From: an uncultured Commensalibacter sp.
Lineage (GTDB): Bacteria > Pseudomonadota > Alphaproteobacteria > Acetobacterales > Acetobacteraceae
Length of the DNA: 64,000 nucleotides
Direction of reading: 5' to 3'
Assembly (NCBI GenBank): GCA_945266285.1
Contig: CALYOP010000001.1
Location: 62,001 to 126,000 of the forward strand
Shown here: one piece after another, positions 1 to 9,672 of the stretch
Layout of the letters: each line of letters begins with the position of its first letter
Numbering within the stretch: position 1 is the first letter of the stretch
Notes under the pieces: generated by a model
Told to the model about the DNA's origin: nothing
Database searches by the model: none
The model's input: the letters and a program-made list of their open reading frames with translations, nothing else
Position numbers and translations under genes: made by a program

Positions 1-1465
1 CTATACCTGTCCCAAGGAAGTTACGTTGCCTTAACCCAATATTTCCCAAAATACCAGAGTCAGTTGAATAACCACCCCCCAGAGAGAACTCACCCGTTGG
101 TTTTTCAGTTAATGCGATATTAACAACCTTTTTATCTGGAGCCGTTCCATTCGATTTGTTCACATTAACTGTTTTAAAATAACCCAGATCCTCAACAGCC
201 TGCTTCATATATTTTTCAGTTGTATTGGTATATGGATCATTTTCAGCAATCGGAAGTTCCCGACGTATTACATGATCTTCGGTAACGGTATTACCCGTAA
301 TGTCTATGCGTTCGACATAAACTCTCGGCCCATCCATTACGTCAAACAGAAGGTCAACGATCTTCTTTTCAGGGTTACGCGCAATCTCTGGCCTTACTAC
401 AGCAAATGGATGTCCTTTTGCTTGAAGCTCTTCTTGAAGATTTTTAGCTGTATCTTCAATTTCCTTACCGTCATAAATCTGGCCTTTACGCATTACGATT
501 GAGTTAAGGACTTCTTTTGCTTCGACACCACGAATACTTGAACGGGCATCAACTTTACCCAAACGGTATTGTGGCCCCTCTTCCATCGTATAGGTAATAT
601 AAAAAGATTTATGATCTGGTGATAATTCACCGGTTGCGTTGACCATCTGAAAATCAACATAACCATTACGTAGATAGAATCGACGAATCAACTCAGCATC
701 ATATTTAACGCGTTCTGGATTATATTCATCGGAAGATGATAAAAACCGGTACCATGCTGTTTCACGTGATGATGTTACTTGACTTAACCGAGCTTCACTA
801 AACGCATGGTTGCCAACAAAGGCCAGTTTTTCAATAAGCGTTTTTGGACCTTCGTTGATTTTAAAAACTACATCAATACGATTATGAGAAAGGTTGATAA
901 CCTGTGGCGTAACAGCGACAGAATAACGTCCTTTAGCAGCATACATTGCAAGAATTCGTTGACGGTCGGATGCAATCAAACCTTCGGAATAAATCGAACG
1001 GGCTCTTAACGCTGTGAATTTTTGAATATCGGCGTCTTTTACTTTTTTATTTCCTTCGTAAACGACCCGATTAACAATTGGATTCTCAACAACATTAATT
1101 TGCAACGTGTTGCCAGAACGACGAAGGTTGATATCCTTAAACAAACCTGTTGCGTAAAGTGTCTTTAACGAACGATCCAACAGATCTTTATTAAATGGAT
1201 CTCCAGGCTGAGCCAGCATGTAAGACAAAATCGTCGGTGTTTCAACACGATCATTTCCGACAACCTGAATCGATTCGATAATACCGCCTCTGGCCGGTAA
1301 TGGCTTATCTGCACCCCGTTTTCCAGTATGATGCCCCTTAACGGCCTTGGCATGACCAGAGGTTTTTGACGGTGTTGTTGTTTGTGCATGCAAACTTCCG
1401 CAAAAGAACGGAACCAAACATACAGAAGCAAACAATGCTGGACGTTTACTTAACAAATCAGTCAC
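1..1465 (-). CDS. bamA: Outer membrane protein assembly factor BamA (3' end outside window)
   Basis: Core subunit of the BAM complex, which folds and inserts beta-barrel proteins into the outer membrane. About 488 residues are in the window: a signal peptide ending around residue 27 (SLHA before Q), a basic linker, then successive POTRA domains starting near residue 62 (IIESIQVVGNDRVE), and the beginning of the barrel (SLGGGYSTDSG). The C-terminal barrel lies beyond base 1. The start chosen is GTG at 1465, with AGGA about five bases upstream; no ATG precedes it in frame. It is the last visible gene of the pyrH-to-bamA series, 155 bases after rseP, the usual alphaproteobacterial order. Family assignment is firm; the exact start is inferred. 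Confidence 0.93.
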   Translation of the reverse strand, partial: MTDLLSKRPALFASVCLVPFFCGSLHAQTTTPSKTSGHAKAVKGHHTGKRGADKPLPARGGIIESIQVVGNDRVETPTILSYMLAQPGDPFNKDLLDRSLKTLYATGLFKDINLRRSGNTLQINVVENPIVNRVVYEGNKKVKDADIQKFTALRARSIYSEGLIASDRQRILAMYAAKGRYSVAVTPQVINLSHNRIDVVFKINEGPKTLIEKLAFVGNHAFSEARLSQVTSSRETAWYRFLSSSDEYNPERVKYDAELIRRFYLRNGYVDFQMVNATGELSPDHKSFYITYTMEEGPQYRLGKVDARSSIRGVEAKEVLNSIVMRKGQIYDGKEIEDTAKNLQEELQAKGHPFAVVRPEIARNPEKKIVDLLFDVMDGPRVYVERIDITGNTVTEDHVIRRELPIAENDPYTNTTEKYMKQAVEDLGYFKTVNVNKSNGTAPDKKVVNIALTEKPTGEFSLGGGYSTDSGILGNIGLRQRNFLGTGI

Positions 1466-1620
1466 CCTTTTCCTAATGGGATATCAACAAGGAAATTAAA
1501 ACTGAGACCATTTATAACGATCTGTAACAAATTTAAAAACAACTTATTCCCATTTCTTTGGCAGGTATCCGATTTTTATACCTTTTGGCAAGTCGTTGCT
1601 TGGATTTTCTATCATGTAAG

Positions 1621-2727
1621 TTAATGAGTGTGACCTGTAAGCCAACGAAATAATCCCATAGACGAAGCATCATTGAAGGTTACAATCAAAAATAAGAGAA
1701 ATATCAGCACAAAACTGGCGGTAAAAACCCATTCCTGAACTTTGCGATTAACAGGGCGCCCTAAAACGGCTTCGATTCCATAAAAAAGTAACCGGCCACC
1801 ATCAAGAACGGGAATCGGCAATAAATTTATTAATCCGAGATTAACGGATAACAACCCCATAAAGAATACAAGTTTTGAAAAACCACCTTGCGCCACTTCA
1901 CCAGAAATCTGTGCAATACGCAAAGGCCCCCCAAGCTCCTTGGCAGAACGTTTGCCACTGATAACCTCACCAAGCCCTACCAATGTTTGAACACTAAGAT
2001 TCCATGTTTCCTGAGTTGCAACGATGATTGATTTACCCAGTGGCAGTGGTTTGCTCATTGCAACTACGCCACCCATAGCAATACCTAACTGTCCAACCGC
2101 TTTCCCATTTTGCATGGTTTGTCCCACCGTAATCGGCAAAGTAATTTCTTTTTCCTGACGTTTGATAACAAGATTTGTACTATAGCCAGGATGCGTATGC
2201 GCAAAATCAATCACTTTTTGAACATCTGGATTATCAATATTATCCAGCTTAATAATTAAATCATTAGGCTTTAATCCCGCTTGTGCTGCAGCACTATTTG
2301 GAAGAGTATCTTGCACTAATGGTTTAACCAAGATACGCCCAGAAACAGCAAATAAACCTGTAAACAAGATTATAGCGAGTAAAAAGTTAAAAACTGGTCC
2401 GGCAACCGTAACAATCGCCCGGCTACTTACAGGCTTTTCATGAAAGGTTTTCCCTGGAATCCATGATGATTTTTGTTCAGGACTTGCTTCTTCTGGCCCT
2501 TCAAAACCATGGGGTTTGACATACCCCCCCAAAGGGATAGCACTGATGCGCCATTCAGTTCCCGTTTTATCATGCCACCGATACAATGGTTGACCAAAAC
2601 CGATGGAAAATACATCAACGTAAATTCCACGCCAACGCGCAGCAAGATAATGTCCTAACTCATGAATAAATACGAGCACTCCAAGAACGAATACAAATGC
2701 TAAAATTGCTCGTAAAAATTCATACAT
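1621..2727 (-). CDS. rseP: RIP site-2 metalloprotease RseP
   Basis: Inner-membrane zinc protease that cleaves transmembrane segments, classically of anti-sigma factors and of leftover signal peptides. The 368-residue protein has the zinc motif HELGH at residues 22-26 inside the first membrane helix, one PDZ domain around residues 125-200 (PNSAAAQAGLKPNDLI), and the second active-site motif NLLPIPVLDGG near residue 315 supplying the third zinc ligand (Asp). There is a single PDZ domain, as in shorter alphaproteobacterial homologues; E. coli RseP has two. It lies between dxr and bamA on the same strand, fitting a shared envelope-biogenesis transcript. No anti-sigma factor gene is visible nearby, so its substrate is unknown. 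Confidence 0.93.
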   Translation of the reverse strand: MYEFLRAILAFVFVLGVLVFIHELGHYLAARWRGIYVDVFSIGFGQPLYRWHDKTGTEWRISAIPLGGYVKPHGFEGPEEASPEQKSSWIPGKTFHEKPVSSRAIVTVAGPVFNFLLAIILFTGLFAVSGRILVKPLVQDTLPNSAAAQAGLKPNDLIIKLDNIDNPDVQKVIDFAHTHPGYSTNLVIKRQEKEITLPITVGQTMQNGKAVGQLGIAMGGVVAMSKPLPLGKSIIVATQETWNLSVQTLVGLGEVISGKRSAKELGGPLRIAQISGEVAQGGFSKLVFFMGLLSVNLGLINLLPIPVLDGGRLLFYGIEAVLGRPVNRKVQEWVFTASFVLIFLLFLIVTFNDASSMGLFRWLTGHTH

Positions 2728-2771
2728 AACTTTGTAAACCTTAGTTCATTATATCGTGTTAAAAATCTAAT

Positions 2772-3926
2772 TTAGGATACGTGTTGACGCAACCATTCCG
2801 TTGCACATTCCCGTGCCTTTTGATCCCAATAAAGAACATCTTCTAAATTTTTTGCTTCAGGCGAACCCAATTTCTGCATAACAGCTTCAACCACCGCAGA
2901 AATATCTAGAAAACCAATCTTTTCCTGTAAAAAAGCATCAACGCCAATTTCATTTGCAGCCGAAAGAATAGTCGGAGCGCATTTTCCTGCCCGCAATGCT
3001 TCTCTGGCTAACCTTAATGCTGGAAAACGCATTTCATCCGGTTCTTCGAATTCAAGTGCTGCTTCAGCCAAATTTAAGCGTTTAACATTTGTATGCATCC
3101 GTTCTGGCCACGCAAGGGTATGTGCGATTGGAATACGCATATCAGGAGAGCCCAATTGTGCGATAAAACTTCCATCTTCGTATTGCACCATACTATGAAC
3201 AATCGATTGCGGATGAATCAACACACCGATCTTATCTTCTGGCATAGAAAATAAGCGTGCGGCTTCAATAATCTCTAAACCTTTATTAAACATACTTGCT
3301 GAATCAATGGTTATTTTTGCACCCATTGACCATGTGGGATGTTTCAAAGCTTCACGCAAGCTTGCCTTTTTCATTTCTTCTAATGAAGATTTACGAAATG
3401 GGCCGCCCGATGCCGTCAGTATAATTTTTTCAACTGATTTATATTGCTTATCAGCCATAGATTGGAAAATAGCATTATGTTCCGAATCAACTGGTAATAG
3501 CGTTGCTCCAGCCTTTTGAACGGCCTGCAGCATTACATCACCAGCAGATACCAAAGCCTCTTTATTTGCCAAAGCAATATAATGACCATTCTTAACGGCA
3601 GCCATTGTCGGTTCTAATCCAATTGCTCCAGTTATAGCAGCCATTGTCCAATCGGCTTCTTCTGCTGCCGCTTGCAAAACTGCTTTACGCCCTCCGGCCA
3701 CCTCAACAGAACTACCCGATAGCAACTGTTGCAATTCTGGTAAAAAATGCTCATGCGCTGTAACTGCAATTTTAGCGTTGAGTGCAATTGCTTGTTCAGC
3801 TAACTTTTTAACGTTCTTACCACCAATTAAAGCAATGACCTTAAAACGATCAGGTGCTTGCAACAAAAGATCAACCGTGGAACATCCAATACTACCGGTG
3901 CTACCTAAAATAGAAACGGTTTTCAT
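2772..3926 (-). CDS. dxr: 1-deoxy-D-xylulose 5-phosphate reductoisomerase
   Basis: Second step of the non-mevalonate (MEP) isoprenoid pathway: NADPH-dependent conversion of DXP to MEP, cytosolic. The N-terminal Rossmann motif GSTGSIG is at residues 8-14. Metal and substrate residues are in LPVDSEHNAIFQ near 150 and in SMFNKGLEIIEAA. The length of 384 residues is normal. I place the start at ATG 3926 (MKTVSILG); a TTG six bases upstream (3932) is in frame and has AGGA five bases before it, so it is a real alternative. The gene sits 30 bases downstream of cdsA and 44 bases before rseP. Co-location with uppS makes sense because both feed undecaprenyl phosphate supply. Confidence 0.95.
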   Translation of the reverse strand: MKTVSILGSTGSIGCSTVDLLLQAPDRFKVIALIGGKNVKKLAEQAIALNAKIAVTAHEHFLPELQQLLSGSSVEVAGGRKAVLQAAAEEADWTMAAITGAIGLEPTMAAVKNGHYIALANKEALVSAGDVMLQAVQKAGATLLPVDSEHNAIFQSMADKQYKSVEKIILTASGGPFRKSSLEEMKKASLREALKHPTWSMGAKITIDSASMFNKGLEIIEAARLFSMPEDKIGVLIHPQSIVHSMVQYEDGSFIAQLGSPDMRIPIAHTLAWPERMHTNVKRLNLAEAALEFEEPDEMRFPALRLAREALRAGKCAPTILSAANEIGVDAFLQEKIGFLDISAVVEAVMQKLGSPEAKNLEDVLYWDQKARECATEWLRQHVS

Positions 3927-3956
3927 TTTCAACGCTATCCTTTAATCATTATTATA

Positions 3957-4832
3957 TTATTTTATAAGTATGGGCATTTGAGGCAGAAATTCAGTTCCAT
4001 CAGGCTGAGTCGGCATCCATTTATTATCTTGCTGCCAAATCAGCATCCCTTGTGGAATAAAGATAGAAACTATTGCTACAAAAACCGACGCCATTAACAA
4101 AGCATCCAACCGATCAAGTAATCCACCATGACCTGGAATAATATTTCCTGAGTCCTTAACTCCCAACATGCGTTTTAGTTTACTTTCTAGCAAATCACCA
4201 ATTTGAGAAAATATGCCTGTAAACAAACCTAAAACACCACTAATCATCAGATTATTTACATTATTACCTGACGCGATCCAGGCAATAATTATACCAGTAC
4301 AGGTTGCCGCTATTAAACCACCTATAGCACCCGACCATGTTTTGCCAGGTGAAACAGAAGGAATTAATTTCGGACCACCAAAACACTTCCCAAATAAATA
4401 AGCAAAACTATCACTGGCAATCACAACAGCAACAACAAAAAGAATTGCCCACATACCTGATGCATTCATAAAACGTAACCATAACAATGCAAGACCAGGC
4501 AATCCAATAACCGCAGTACCCAACCATAAGGGTTGCCCAAAAAACATGGCAAGTCCCAAGATAACAATAGCGGAATACCATGCTCCCTTAAGCAAAACCG
4601 CATAGGCAGCCAGCGGCCATAAAACCCACAAAACCCCTAAAAAGCTTTTAATGTTCTTTTTAAATAAATTGGCCCATTCAATCATTAGGCCAATTGTCAG
4701 GCAGCAAAGTAAAACAACAAATGGAATCTCACCATCAATAATACAAAATGCTGCCAATGGTATAATAACGACAGCTGACGCTATTCTTAAGGGCAAATCT
4801 TGCCAAGAGGATTTTTTGTTTTCTTTTGTCAA
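3957..4832 (-). CDS. cdsA: Phosphatidate cytidylyltransferase (CDP-diglyceride synthase)
   Basis: Integral membrane enzyme that makes CDP-diacylglycerol from phosphatidate and CTP, the precursor of all phospholipids. The sequence is strongly hydrophobic with about eight membrane segments and ends with the family signature containing KRMLGVKDSG and PGHGGLLDRLD. The longest open frame begins at 4868 and would overlap uppS by 32 bases. I prefer the TTG at 4832, which lies four bases after the uppS stop and has AGGA about seven bases upstream; this gives 291 residues (LTKENKKSSWQDLPLRIAS read from TTG). Translation is probably coupled to uppS. Function is firm, start is inferred. Confidence 0.92.
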   Translation of the reverse strand: MTKENKKSSWQDLPLRIASAVVIIPLAAFCIIDGEIPFVVLLCCLTIGLMIEWANLFKKNIKSFLGVLWVLWPLAAYAVLLKGAWYSAIVILGLAMFFGQPLWLGTAVIGLPGLALLWLRFMNASGMWAILFVVAVVIASDSFAYLFGKCFGGPKLIPSVSPGKTWSGAIGGLIAATCTGIIIAWIASGNNVNNLMISGVLGLFTGIFSQIGDLLESKLKRMLGVKDSGNIIPGHGGLLDRLDALLMASVFVAIVSIFIPQGMLIWQQDNKWMPTQPDGTEFLPQMPILIK

Positions 4833-4836
4833 TTTT

Positions 4837-5610
4837 CTATCCTGGCCGAGCACCAAACCGACGTTCACGTCGAGTATAAATATCGATTGCTTTGGAAAAA
4901 TGCTGTTCGTCGAAATCAGGCCACAAAGTCTCGAGGAAAACTAATTCAGCATATGCGGATTGCCATAAAAGAAAATTTGAAAGTCGGCATTCACCACTCG
5001 TTCTTAAAACCAAATCGGGATCAGGCATGTTCACCGTTTGCAAATATTTAGAAAACATAGTCTCCGTAACATTTTCCAATTTAATTTCATTTTCTTGGAT
5101 AGCGGTTACCAGACGTTTCGCAGCCTGTAATATATCGTCTCTTCCACCATAAGAAAGCGCAAGCGTTAAAGTTAATTTACGATTATTTCTTGTAAGATAT
5201 TCGGCATCACTTAAACTTTTTTGTAGTTTTTGATCAAAGCGGGATAAATCCCCTATAAATTGAATCCGAATGTCTTGATTATGCAATGCCTTGACTTCAT
5301 GCTGCAGGTAGTAACGCAACAAATCAGTCAGCGCAAATACCTCTTCTGGAGTTCTACGCCAGTTTTCCGAAGAAAACGCGTATAAAGTTAACCACTGAAT
5401 ATTCCGCTTAACTGCAGCTTCAAGACACCGTTTTACAGCTTTAGCCCCCTCCCGATGACCAGCAATCCTTGGTAGGCCACGTGCTGCTGCCCAACGACTA
5501 TTCCCATCCATAATAATCGCAACATGCTTCGGCATCCCGCCTTCTCCGGTAGAAAGCGGTGAACATTCCGAATTAATAGAAACAATCTTCGTAGATGGGT
5601 GAAGCGGCAT
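4837..5610 (-). CDS. uppS: Isoprenyl transferase (undecaprenyl diphosphate synthase)
   Basis: Cis-prenyltransferase that elongates farnesyl diphosphate with isopentenyl diphosphate to the C55 carrier lipid used for peptidoglycan and surface glycans. The catalytic Asp is in IIMDGNSRWA (Asp35 with this start), followed by GHREGAKA, FSSENWRR and the C-terminal DPDLVLRTSGECRLSNFL region. Three starts are possible: TTG 5622, ATG 5610 (chosen, 257 residues), and ATG 5535, which begins MPKHVAIIMDGN and has a strong GGAG/AAGG ribosome site directly upstream. The N-terminal 25 residues before MPKH look unlike the family, so the shortest form (232 residues) could be the real protein. Confidence 0.92.
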   Translation of the reverse strand: MPLHPSTKIVSINSECSPLSTGEGGMPKHVAIIMDGNSRWAAARGLPRIAGHREGAKAVKRCLEAAVKRNIQWLTLYAFSSENWRRTPEEVFALTDLLRYYLQHEVKALHNQDIRIQFIGDLSRFDQKLQKSLSDAEYLTRNNRKLTLTLALSYGGRDDILQAAKRLVTAIQENEIKLENVTETMFSKYLQTVNMPDPDLVLRTSGECRLSNFLLWQSAYAELVFLETLWPDFDEQHFSKAIDIYTRRERRFGARPG

Positions 5611-5633
5611 AATGATACTCAAGTTAAAATAAA

Positions 5634-6200
5634 TTAAACCTGCTTAATATCCCGTTCTTTTTCACTCAGAATATCATCAACTTTTTTGACGAATTCATCA
5701 GTAAGTTTTTGAATTTCATCCGACCAATTTTTTACTTCGTCTTTACCAATATCACCATTTTTTTCTGCGTTTTTAGCATGATCCATTCCGTCGCGACGTA
5801 CCCCACGAATAGCCACTTTGGCATCTTCAGCGTAACGACCAGCAGCCTTAACTAATTCCAAGCGGCGTTCTTCTGTCAATTGGGGAATAGGAACACGAAC
5901 CAATTGTCCATCAGGTATCGGATTTAACCCAAGGCCACTTTCACGAATGGCTTTATCTACAGCGCTTACCATACTTTTATCCCATACCTGCACAGCCAGC
6001 ATTCTCGGCTCAGGTACTGAAATCGAAGCCACTTGTGTCAAAGGAGAAAGGCTACCATAGGCTTCAACGCGGATCGGCTCCAAAAGCGCGGGACTTGCTC
6101 GTCCAGAACGCAGACCGCTTAAATTATGACGGAATGCTTCCAAAGCGCCTTGCATCCGCCGAGTAAGATCTTGCTTTAAATTATTAATATCTTCACTCAC
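5634..6200 (-). CDS. frr: Ribosome recycling factor
   Basis: Splits post-termination ribosomes together with EF-G. At 188 residues it is full length and collinear with the family: N-terminal helix LKQDLTRRMQGALEAFRHNLSGLRSGRASPALLEPI, the conserved PLTQVASISVPEPR strand region, and C-terminal helices with RVRRDGMDHAKN-like residues and EIQKLTDEFVKKVD. The start is GTG at 6200 with AAGGAAG seven bases upstream. It lies 52 bases after pyrH and 23 bases before uppS, the standard pyrH-frr pair. Confidence 0.96.
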   Translation of the reverse strand: MSEDINNLKQDLTRRMQGALEAFRHNLSGLRSGRASPALLEPIRVEAYGSLSPLTQVASISVPEPRMLAVQVWDKSMVSAVDKAIRESGLGLNPIPDGQLVRVPIPQLTEERRLELVKAAGRYAEDAKVAIRGVRRDGMDHAKNAEKNGDIGKDEVKNWSDEIQKLTDEFVKKVDDILSEKERDIKQV

Positions 6201-6252
6201 TATGTAACTTCCTTTTTTATAACGATATTCACTTGATTATATAATTCCTATT

Positions 6253-6987
6253 TTAAGAGTCCGATACGACTCTTGTAAAGGTACCCTCATTTCGCAATAC
6301 AGTGCGGAACGCATTTTTTTTGTGAATATCAAAAACAATGATTGGAAGCTTATTATCACGTGCCAAACTAATTGCCGTAGAGTCCATAACGTTCAAACCC
6401 TTAGCCAGAACCTCCGTATAAGTCAGCTTATCAAAACGTTTGGCATCTGGATTTTTACGCGGATCAGAGTCATAGACACCATCGACTTGTGTTCCTTTAA
6501 GCATTACATCGCAATTCATCTCAATCGCCCGTAAGGAAGCTGCTGTATCCGTAGTAAAATAAGGATTTCCTGTTCCAGCCGCAAAAATAACCACACGCCC
6601 CTTATTCATATGGTGTATGGCTCTTCCTTGAACATAAGGCTCAACAACAGGAGTTAATGGAATTGCTGATAAAACACGCGTTTCAATTCCAGAATTTTCC
6701 AGGACATTTCGCATAACAATTGCATTAATTACCGTTGCCAGCATACCCGCATAATCGCCTTGAACACGATCCATTCCTTTGGAAGCGGCATCCATACCAC
6801 GATAGATATTACCGCCTCCAATAACTAAACATACCTCAACGCCACTTTCAATGACCTGTTTAATATCGGTAGCAATTGAAGAAGCAATATTTGCATCTAT
6901 CCCAAAAGCGTTTCCGCCCAACAGTGCCTCTCCCGATAATTTCAGTAAAACGCGCTTTGGATTCATAGGGTCAGATGAAGGATTCAT
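6253..6987 (-). CDS. pyrH: Uridylate (UMP) kinase
   Basis: Amino acid kinase family enzyme that phosphorylates UMP to UDP in pyrimidine nucleotide synthesis. Motifs in order: [52 protein letters not shown] and [13 protein letters not shown]. At 244 residues it is full length; a second ATG at 6966 (MNPKRVLL) would give a more typical N-terminus. In most alphaproteobacteria rpsB and tsf precede pyrH. Here the upstream neighbour is the 3' end of era instead, so this cluster has been separated from rpsB-tsf. Confidence 0.95.
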   Translation of the reverse strand: MNPSSDPMNPKRVLLKLSGEALLGGNAFGIDANIASSIATDIKQVIESGVEVCLVIGGGNIYRGMDAASKGMDRVQGDYAGMLATVINAIVMRNVLENSGIETRVLSAIPLTPVVEPYVQGRAIHHMNKGRVVIFAAGTGNPYFTTDTAASLRAIEMNCDVMLKGTQVDGVYDSDPRKNPDAKRFDKLTYTEVLAKGLNVMDSTAISLARDNKLPIIVFDIHKKNAFRTVLRNEGTFTRVVSDS

Positions 6988-7079
6988 GGTTTATATTCAA
7001 TTCTTAAAATTTGACACAACAATTATTATGTCAGAAGTAATGCATTTAAGCGCGCAGAATCAAGCTTAAAAATACACAT

Positions 7080-7106
7080 AACCTTATCAATGATTTTTGT
7101 AAGGTT
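7080..7106 (-). terminator. Weak hairpin between era and pyrH
   Basis: Seven-base inverted repeat AACCTTA/TAAGGTT around a 13-base loop, immediately after the era stop. On the minus strand it is followed by ATGTGTATTTTTAA, a poor U-tract. It could be a weak terminator of the rsh-to-era transcript. Seen directly; function inferred. Confidence 0.3.
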
Positions 7107-7991
7107 TTATGTAAGATCTAATCCGATAGCATGTAAACGTGCTTTTTCGCTATCCCAACCTTTTCGTTCCTTAACATTTAAAAATAAATGACAGGGGCGA
7201 TCCAATAATCGGCATAATTCTTTTCTGGATTTTTCACCAATCGCACGAATTTTCTGACCTTTTTCACCGATAATAATTGCTTTGGTATTAGCCCGTCCAA
7301 CATAAATAACGGCGTCAATACGAATTGATCCATCGGGACGTTCTTTAAAACTTTCGGTCTCTACCGTCGTTCCATAAGGAATTTCTTCATAAGTTTGCAA
7401 AAATATTTGTTCTCTAACTAATTCGGCTGCCAATAAACGATCAGGAAGATTGGTCAAATCATCTTCTGGATAAAGCCATGGACCTTCAGGTAATTTTTCT
7501 GCCAACTGATTTAATAAATCGGTAACACCATCACCCGTACGGGCACTAATCATAAAACTTTCTTCAAAAGGTAAAATATTGGCTATTTTTTCAGTTAGCG
7601 GTAATAATTTCTGTGCTGGTATTTTATCAATTTTGTTTAAAATCAACCAAATCCTTTTGGGGTTTTCTTTTAATTTCTCAATAATTTTTAACGTTTCATC
7701 CGTTAATCCGCTACTAACATCAATCAACAAAGCCGTAATATCGGCCTCTGCCGCTCCTAACCAAGCCGAAGCGACCATTGCTTCGTCTAATTTACGTTTC
7801 GGTTTAAAAATACCCGGTGTATCCATTAGCAAAATCTGCGTTTGATTTTGCATAACGATCCCCAAAATTCGCATCCGTGTCGTCTGAGCCTTCGGACTTA
7901 CAATTGAAAGCTTAGCGCCAACCATCCGATTTAACAAAGTTGATTTCCCGGCATTTGGAGCACCAACCAGAGCAACAAAACCACAACGCAT
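7107..7991 (-). CDS. era: GTPase Era
   Basis: Ras-like GTPase with a C-terminal KH domain that binds the 3' end of 16S rRNA and acts in 30S maturation. G1 is GAPNAGKST at residues 10-18, G3 DTPG, G4 NKID; the KH region carries IIIGEKGQKIRAIG. Start taken as ATG 7991 (MRCGFVALVG, 294 residues) with AAGG nine bases upstream; a TTG at 7997 is an alternative. It lies eleven bases after the rnc stop, and the rnc-era pairing is nearly universal. The order lepB-rnc-era matches the family neighbourhood. Confidence 0.95.
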   Translation of the reverse strand: MRCGFVALVGAPNAGKSTLLNRMVGAKLSIVSPKAQTTRMRILGIVMQNQTQILLMDTPGIFKPKRKLDEAMVASAWLGAAEADITALLIDVSSGLTDETLKIIEKLKENPKRIWLILNKIDKIPAQKLLPLTEKIANILPFEESFMISARTGDGVTDLLNQLAEKLPEGPWLYPEDDLTNLPDRLLAAELVREQIFLQTYEEIPYGTTVETESFKERPDGSIRIDAVIYVGRANTKAIIIGEKGQKIRAIGEKSRKELCRLLDRPCHLFLNVKERKGWDSEKARLHAIGLDLT

Positions 7992-8002
7992 ATTCAAAGA
8001 CC

Positions 8003-8746
8003 TTATGATATATTTTTTAATTGATGCAACAAATCTGCAGCCGCTGCACTTTCAGCAATACGTTTACTTCTTCCTTCTCCTCGTCCTTCTTTATCCTTGG
8101 CTTTAACCTGAATAAGAAAATTAGGAGCGTGCGAAGGACCTTCTTGCTGAATGACCTCATAAACGGGTAACGGTAATCCTCGGGCTAATACCCATTCTTG
8201 CAAAGCTGTTTTTGAATCTTTAGGTGGAGAAGCCTGCAATGTAATGATATCTGCCCATACCTTACGAACTAATTGCCTGACGGGCTCCAACCCACCATCT
8301 AGATACATAGCTCCTAAAATGGCTTCCACGGCATCAGCCATAACACTTTCGGTTTGATTTACACCAATCCGTTCCTCGTGATATGCGACATGAATTGCAT
8401 CAGAAAATTCTAGTTTTTGAGCCACTTTCCCTAAGGTCGTACGTGATACTAAATGCGCATGCCGAGAACCCAAATCCCCTTCTTGTTCATGAGGATAACG
8501 TTCCAATAGCCATTCGGCCATAATCAACCCTAATACGCGATCTCCAATAAATTCAAGACGTTCATTGGAACCTGCCCCTTTAACCTTTTGGTTTCCTTTT
8601 TTTTTACGCGGCAGTCGACGATCATAAAGTGCAGATCGATGCGTTAAGGCTTTTTGTAAAAGCGTTCGATCCTTAAAATGATAACCTATGCGCTTTTCTA
8701 ATGCTTGTGCATTACGCGGTGCTTTTGTATGAATGGCTTCGATCAT
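8003..8746 (-). CDS. rnc: Ribonuclease III
   Basis: Double-strand specific endoribonuclease for rRNA precursor and mRNA processing. The nuclease signature NERLEFIGDRVLGL lies near residue 63, with the second acidic cluster in MADAVEAILGAMYLDGG. The C-terminal double-stranded RNA binding domain covers about 160-245 (KTALQEWVLARGLPLPVY ... AAAADLLHQL). The 247 residues are slightly longer than E. coli RNase III, mainly from an N-terminal extension and a basic insert (RRLPRKKKGNQKVKG). The start ATG overlaps the lepB stop (ATGA), so the two are translationally coupled. Confidence 0.95.
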   Translation of the reverse strand: MIEAIHTKAPRNAQALEKRIGYHFKDRTLLQKALTHRSALYDRRLPRKKKGNQKVKGAGSNERLEFIGDRVLGLIMAEWLLERYPHEQEGDLGSRHAHLVSRTTLGKVAQKLEFSDAIHVAYHEERIGVNQTESVMADAVEAILGAMYLDGGLEPVRQLVRKVWADIITLQASPPKDSKTALQEWVLARGLPLPVYEVIQQEGPSHAPNFLIQVKAKDKEGRGEGRSKRIAESAAAADLLHQLKNIS

Positions 8747-9561
8747 TTGATACCCTTAAATAATCTATTCCATCGAATTTGATCTGGCCAATGCCAAAAT
8801 TGCCAAACTGAATATTGATGATCATAAGAATAAAAAATAAATTGAGCTTCCCCAACAAGATTTTCCATTGGAACAAACCCAAGATCAAGATCACCTTCAT
8901 TAAAACGACTATCAGAGCTATTATCTCGATTATCTCCCATAGCGAAAAAATACCCTTGTGGGACAACATATTCAATGGTGTTATTCGCATATCCCCGCGT
9001 AGTCGTTTGTAAAATCTGATGCGGTGTTTCACCTGAACCATTTGTCGTTTCCGGGAAATATTCATCAAATCGATTGCCTATATTGGTTTCAGATGCCTGC
9101 CGTTCATAATTATAAACACTGATACTATAGCTACCTTGAGGAATACGTTTGATAGGCTGTTCATTAATATATAAAATACTATCTTTGACCTGAACATGAT
9201 CGCCGGGCAAACCTACAACACGTTTAATGTAATCAATTGACGTATTTTTTGTAAAACGGAAAACGACGACGTCACCTCTTTTAGGGGTCGCAGACCATAT
9301 CCTTCCTTCAAAAACATTAGGAGAAAATGGAAACGAATAATGAGAATAACCATAATTATATTTACTGACAAAAATATAATCACCATTAAGCAATGTCGGA
9401 ATCATTGAACCTGAAGGTATATTAAAAGGTTCAAACAAAAACGTCCGAAATAATAGAACAATGACAACAGCCCAAAATACGGTTTTTATAATATCCAAAA
9501 ATTCATTTTTTGATGTAGTTGGGTTTGATTGTTGATTTAAATTTTGCTGGTCATTACTCAT
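8743..9561 (-). CDS. lepB: Signal peptidase I
   Basis: Removes signal peptides from exported proteins at the outer face of the inner membrane. One membrane anchor (residues 26-44) precedes the catalytic Ser52 in NIPSGSMIPTL. The general base is Lys113 in DYIKRVVGLPGD. Box E MGDNRDNSSDSRF is present near the C-terminus. The 272-residue length and a single transmembrane helix are typical for alphaproteobacteria. It overlaps rnc by four bases and follows acpS by 111 bases, in which I see no terminator, so it is probably part of the same transcript. Confidence 0.95.
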   Translation of the reverse strand: MSNDQQNLNQQSNPTTSKNEFLDIIKTVFWAVVIVLLFRTFLFEPFNIPSGSMIPTLLNGDYIFVSKYNYGYSHYSFPFSPNVFEGRIWSATPKRGDVVVFRFTKNTSIDYIKRVVGLPGDHVQVKDSILYINEQPIKRIPQGSYSISVYNYERQASETNIGNRFDEYFPETTNGSGETPHQILQTTTRGYANNTIEYVVPQGYFFAMGDNRDNSSDSRFNEGDLDLGFVPMENLVGEAQFIFYSYDHQYSVWQFWHWPDQIRWNRLFKGIK

Positions 9562-9672
9562 TTAGTAAACAAGCCTCTGAAAATAAAACAATTTAATAGA
9601 TATGCCCTTTCCTTTAAACCAAGCATTGAAATTACTGCCAGTTAACTCGAATTGCTTTAATTGGGTTCTCTA

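Noticed and set aside
272-1009. Two open frames on the plus strand within bamA
   Set aside because: They lie antisense to clearly coding POTRA domains and have no family features.
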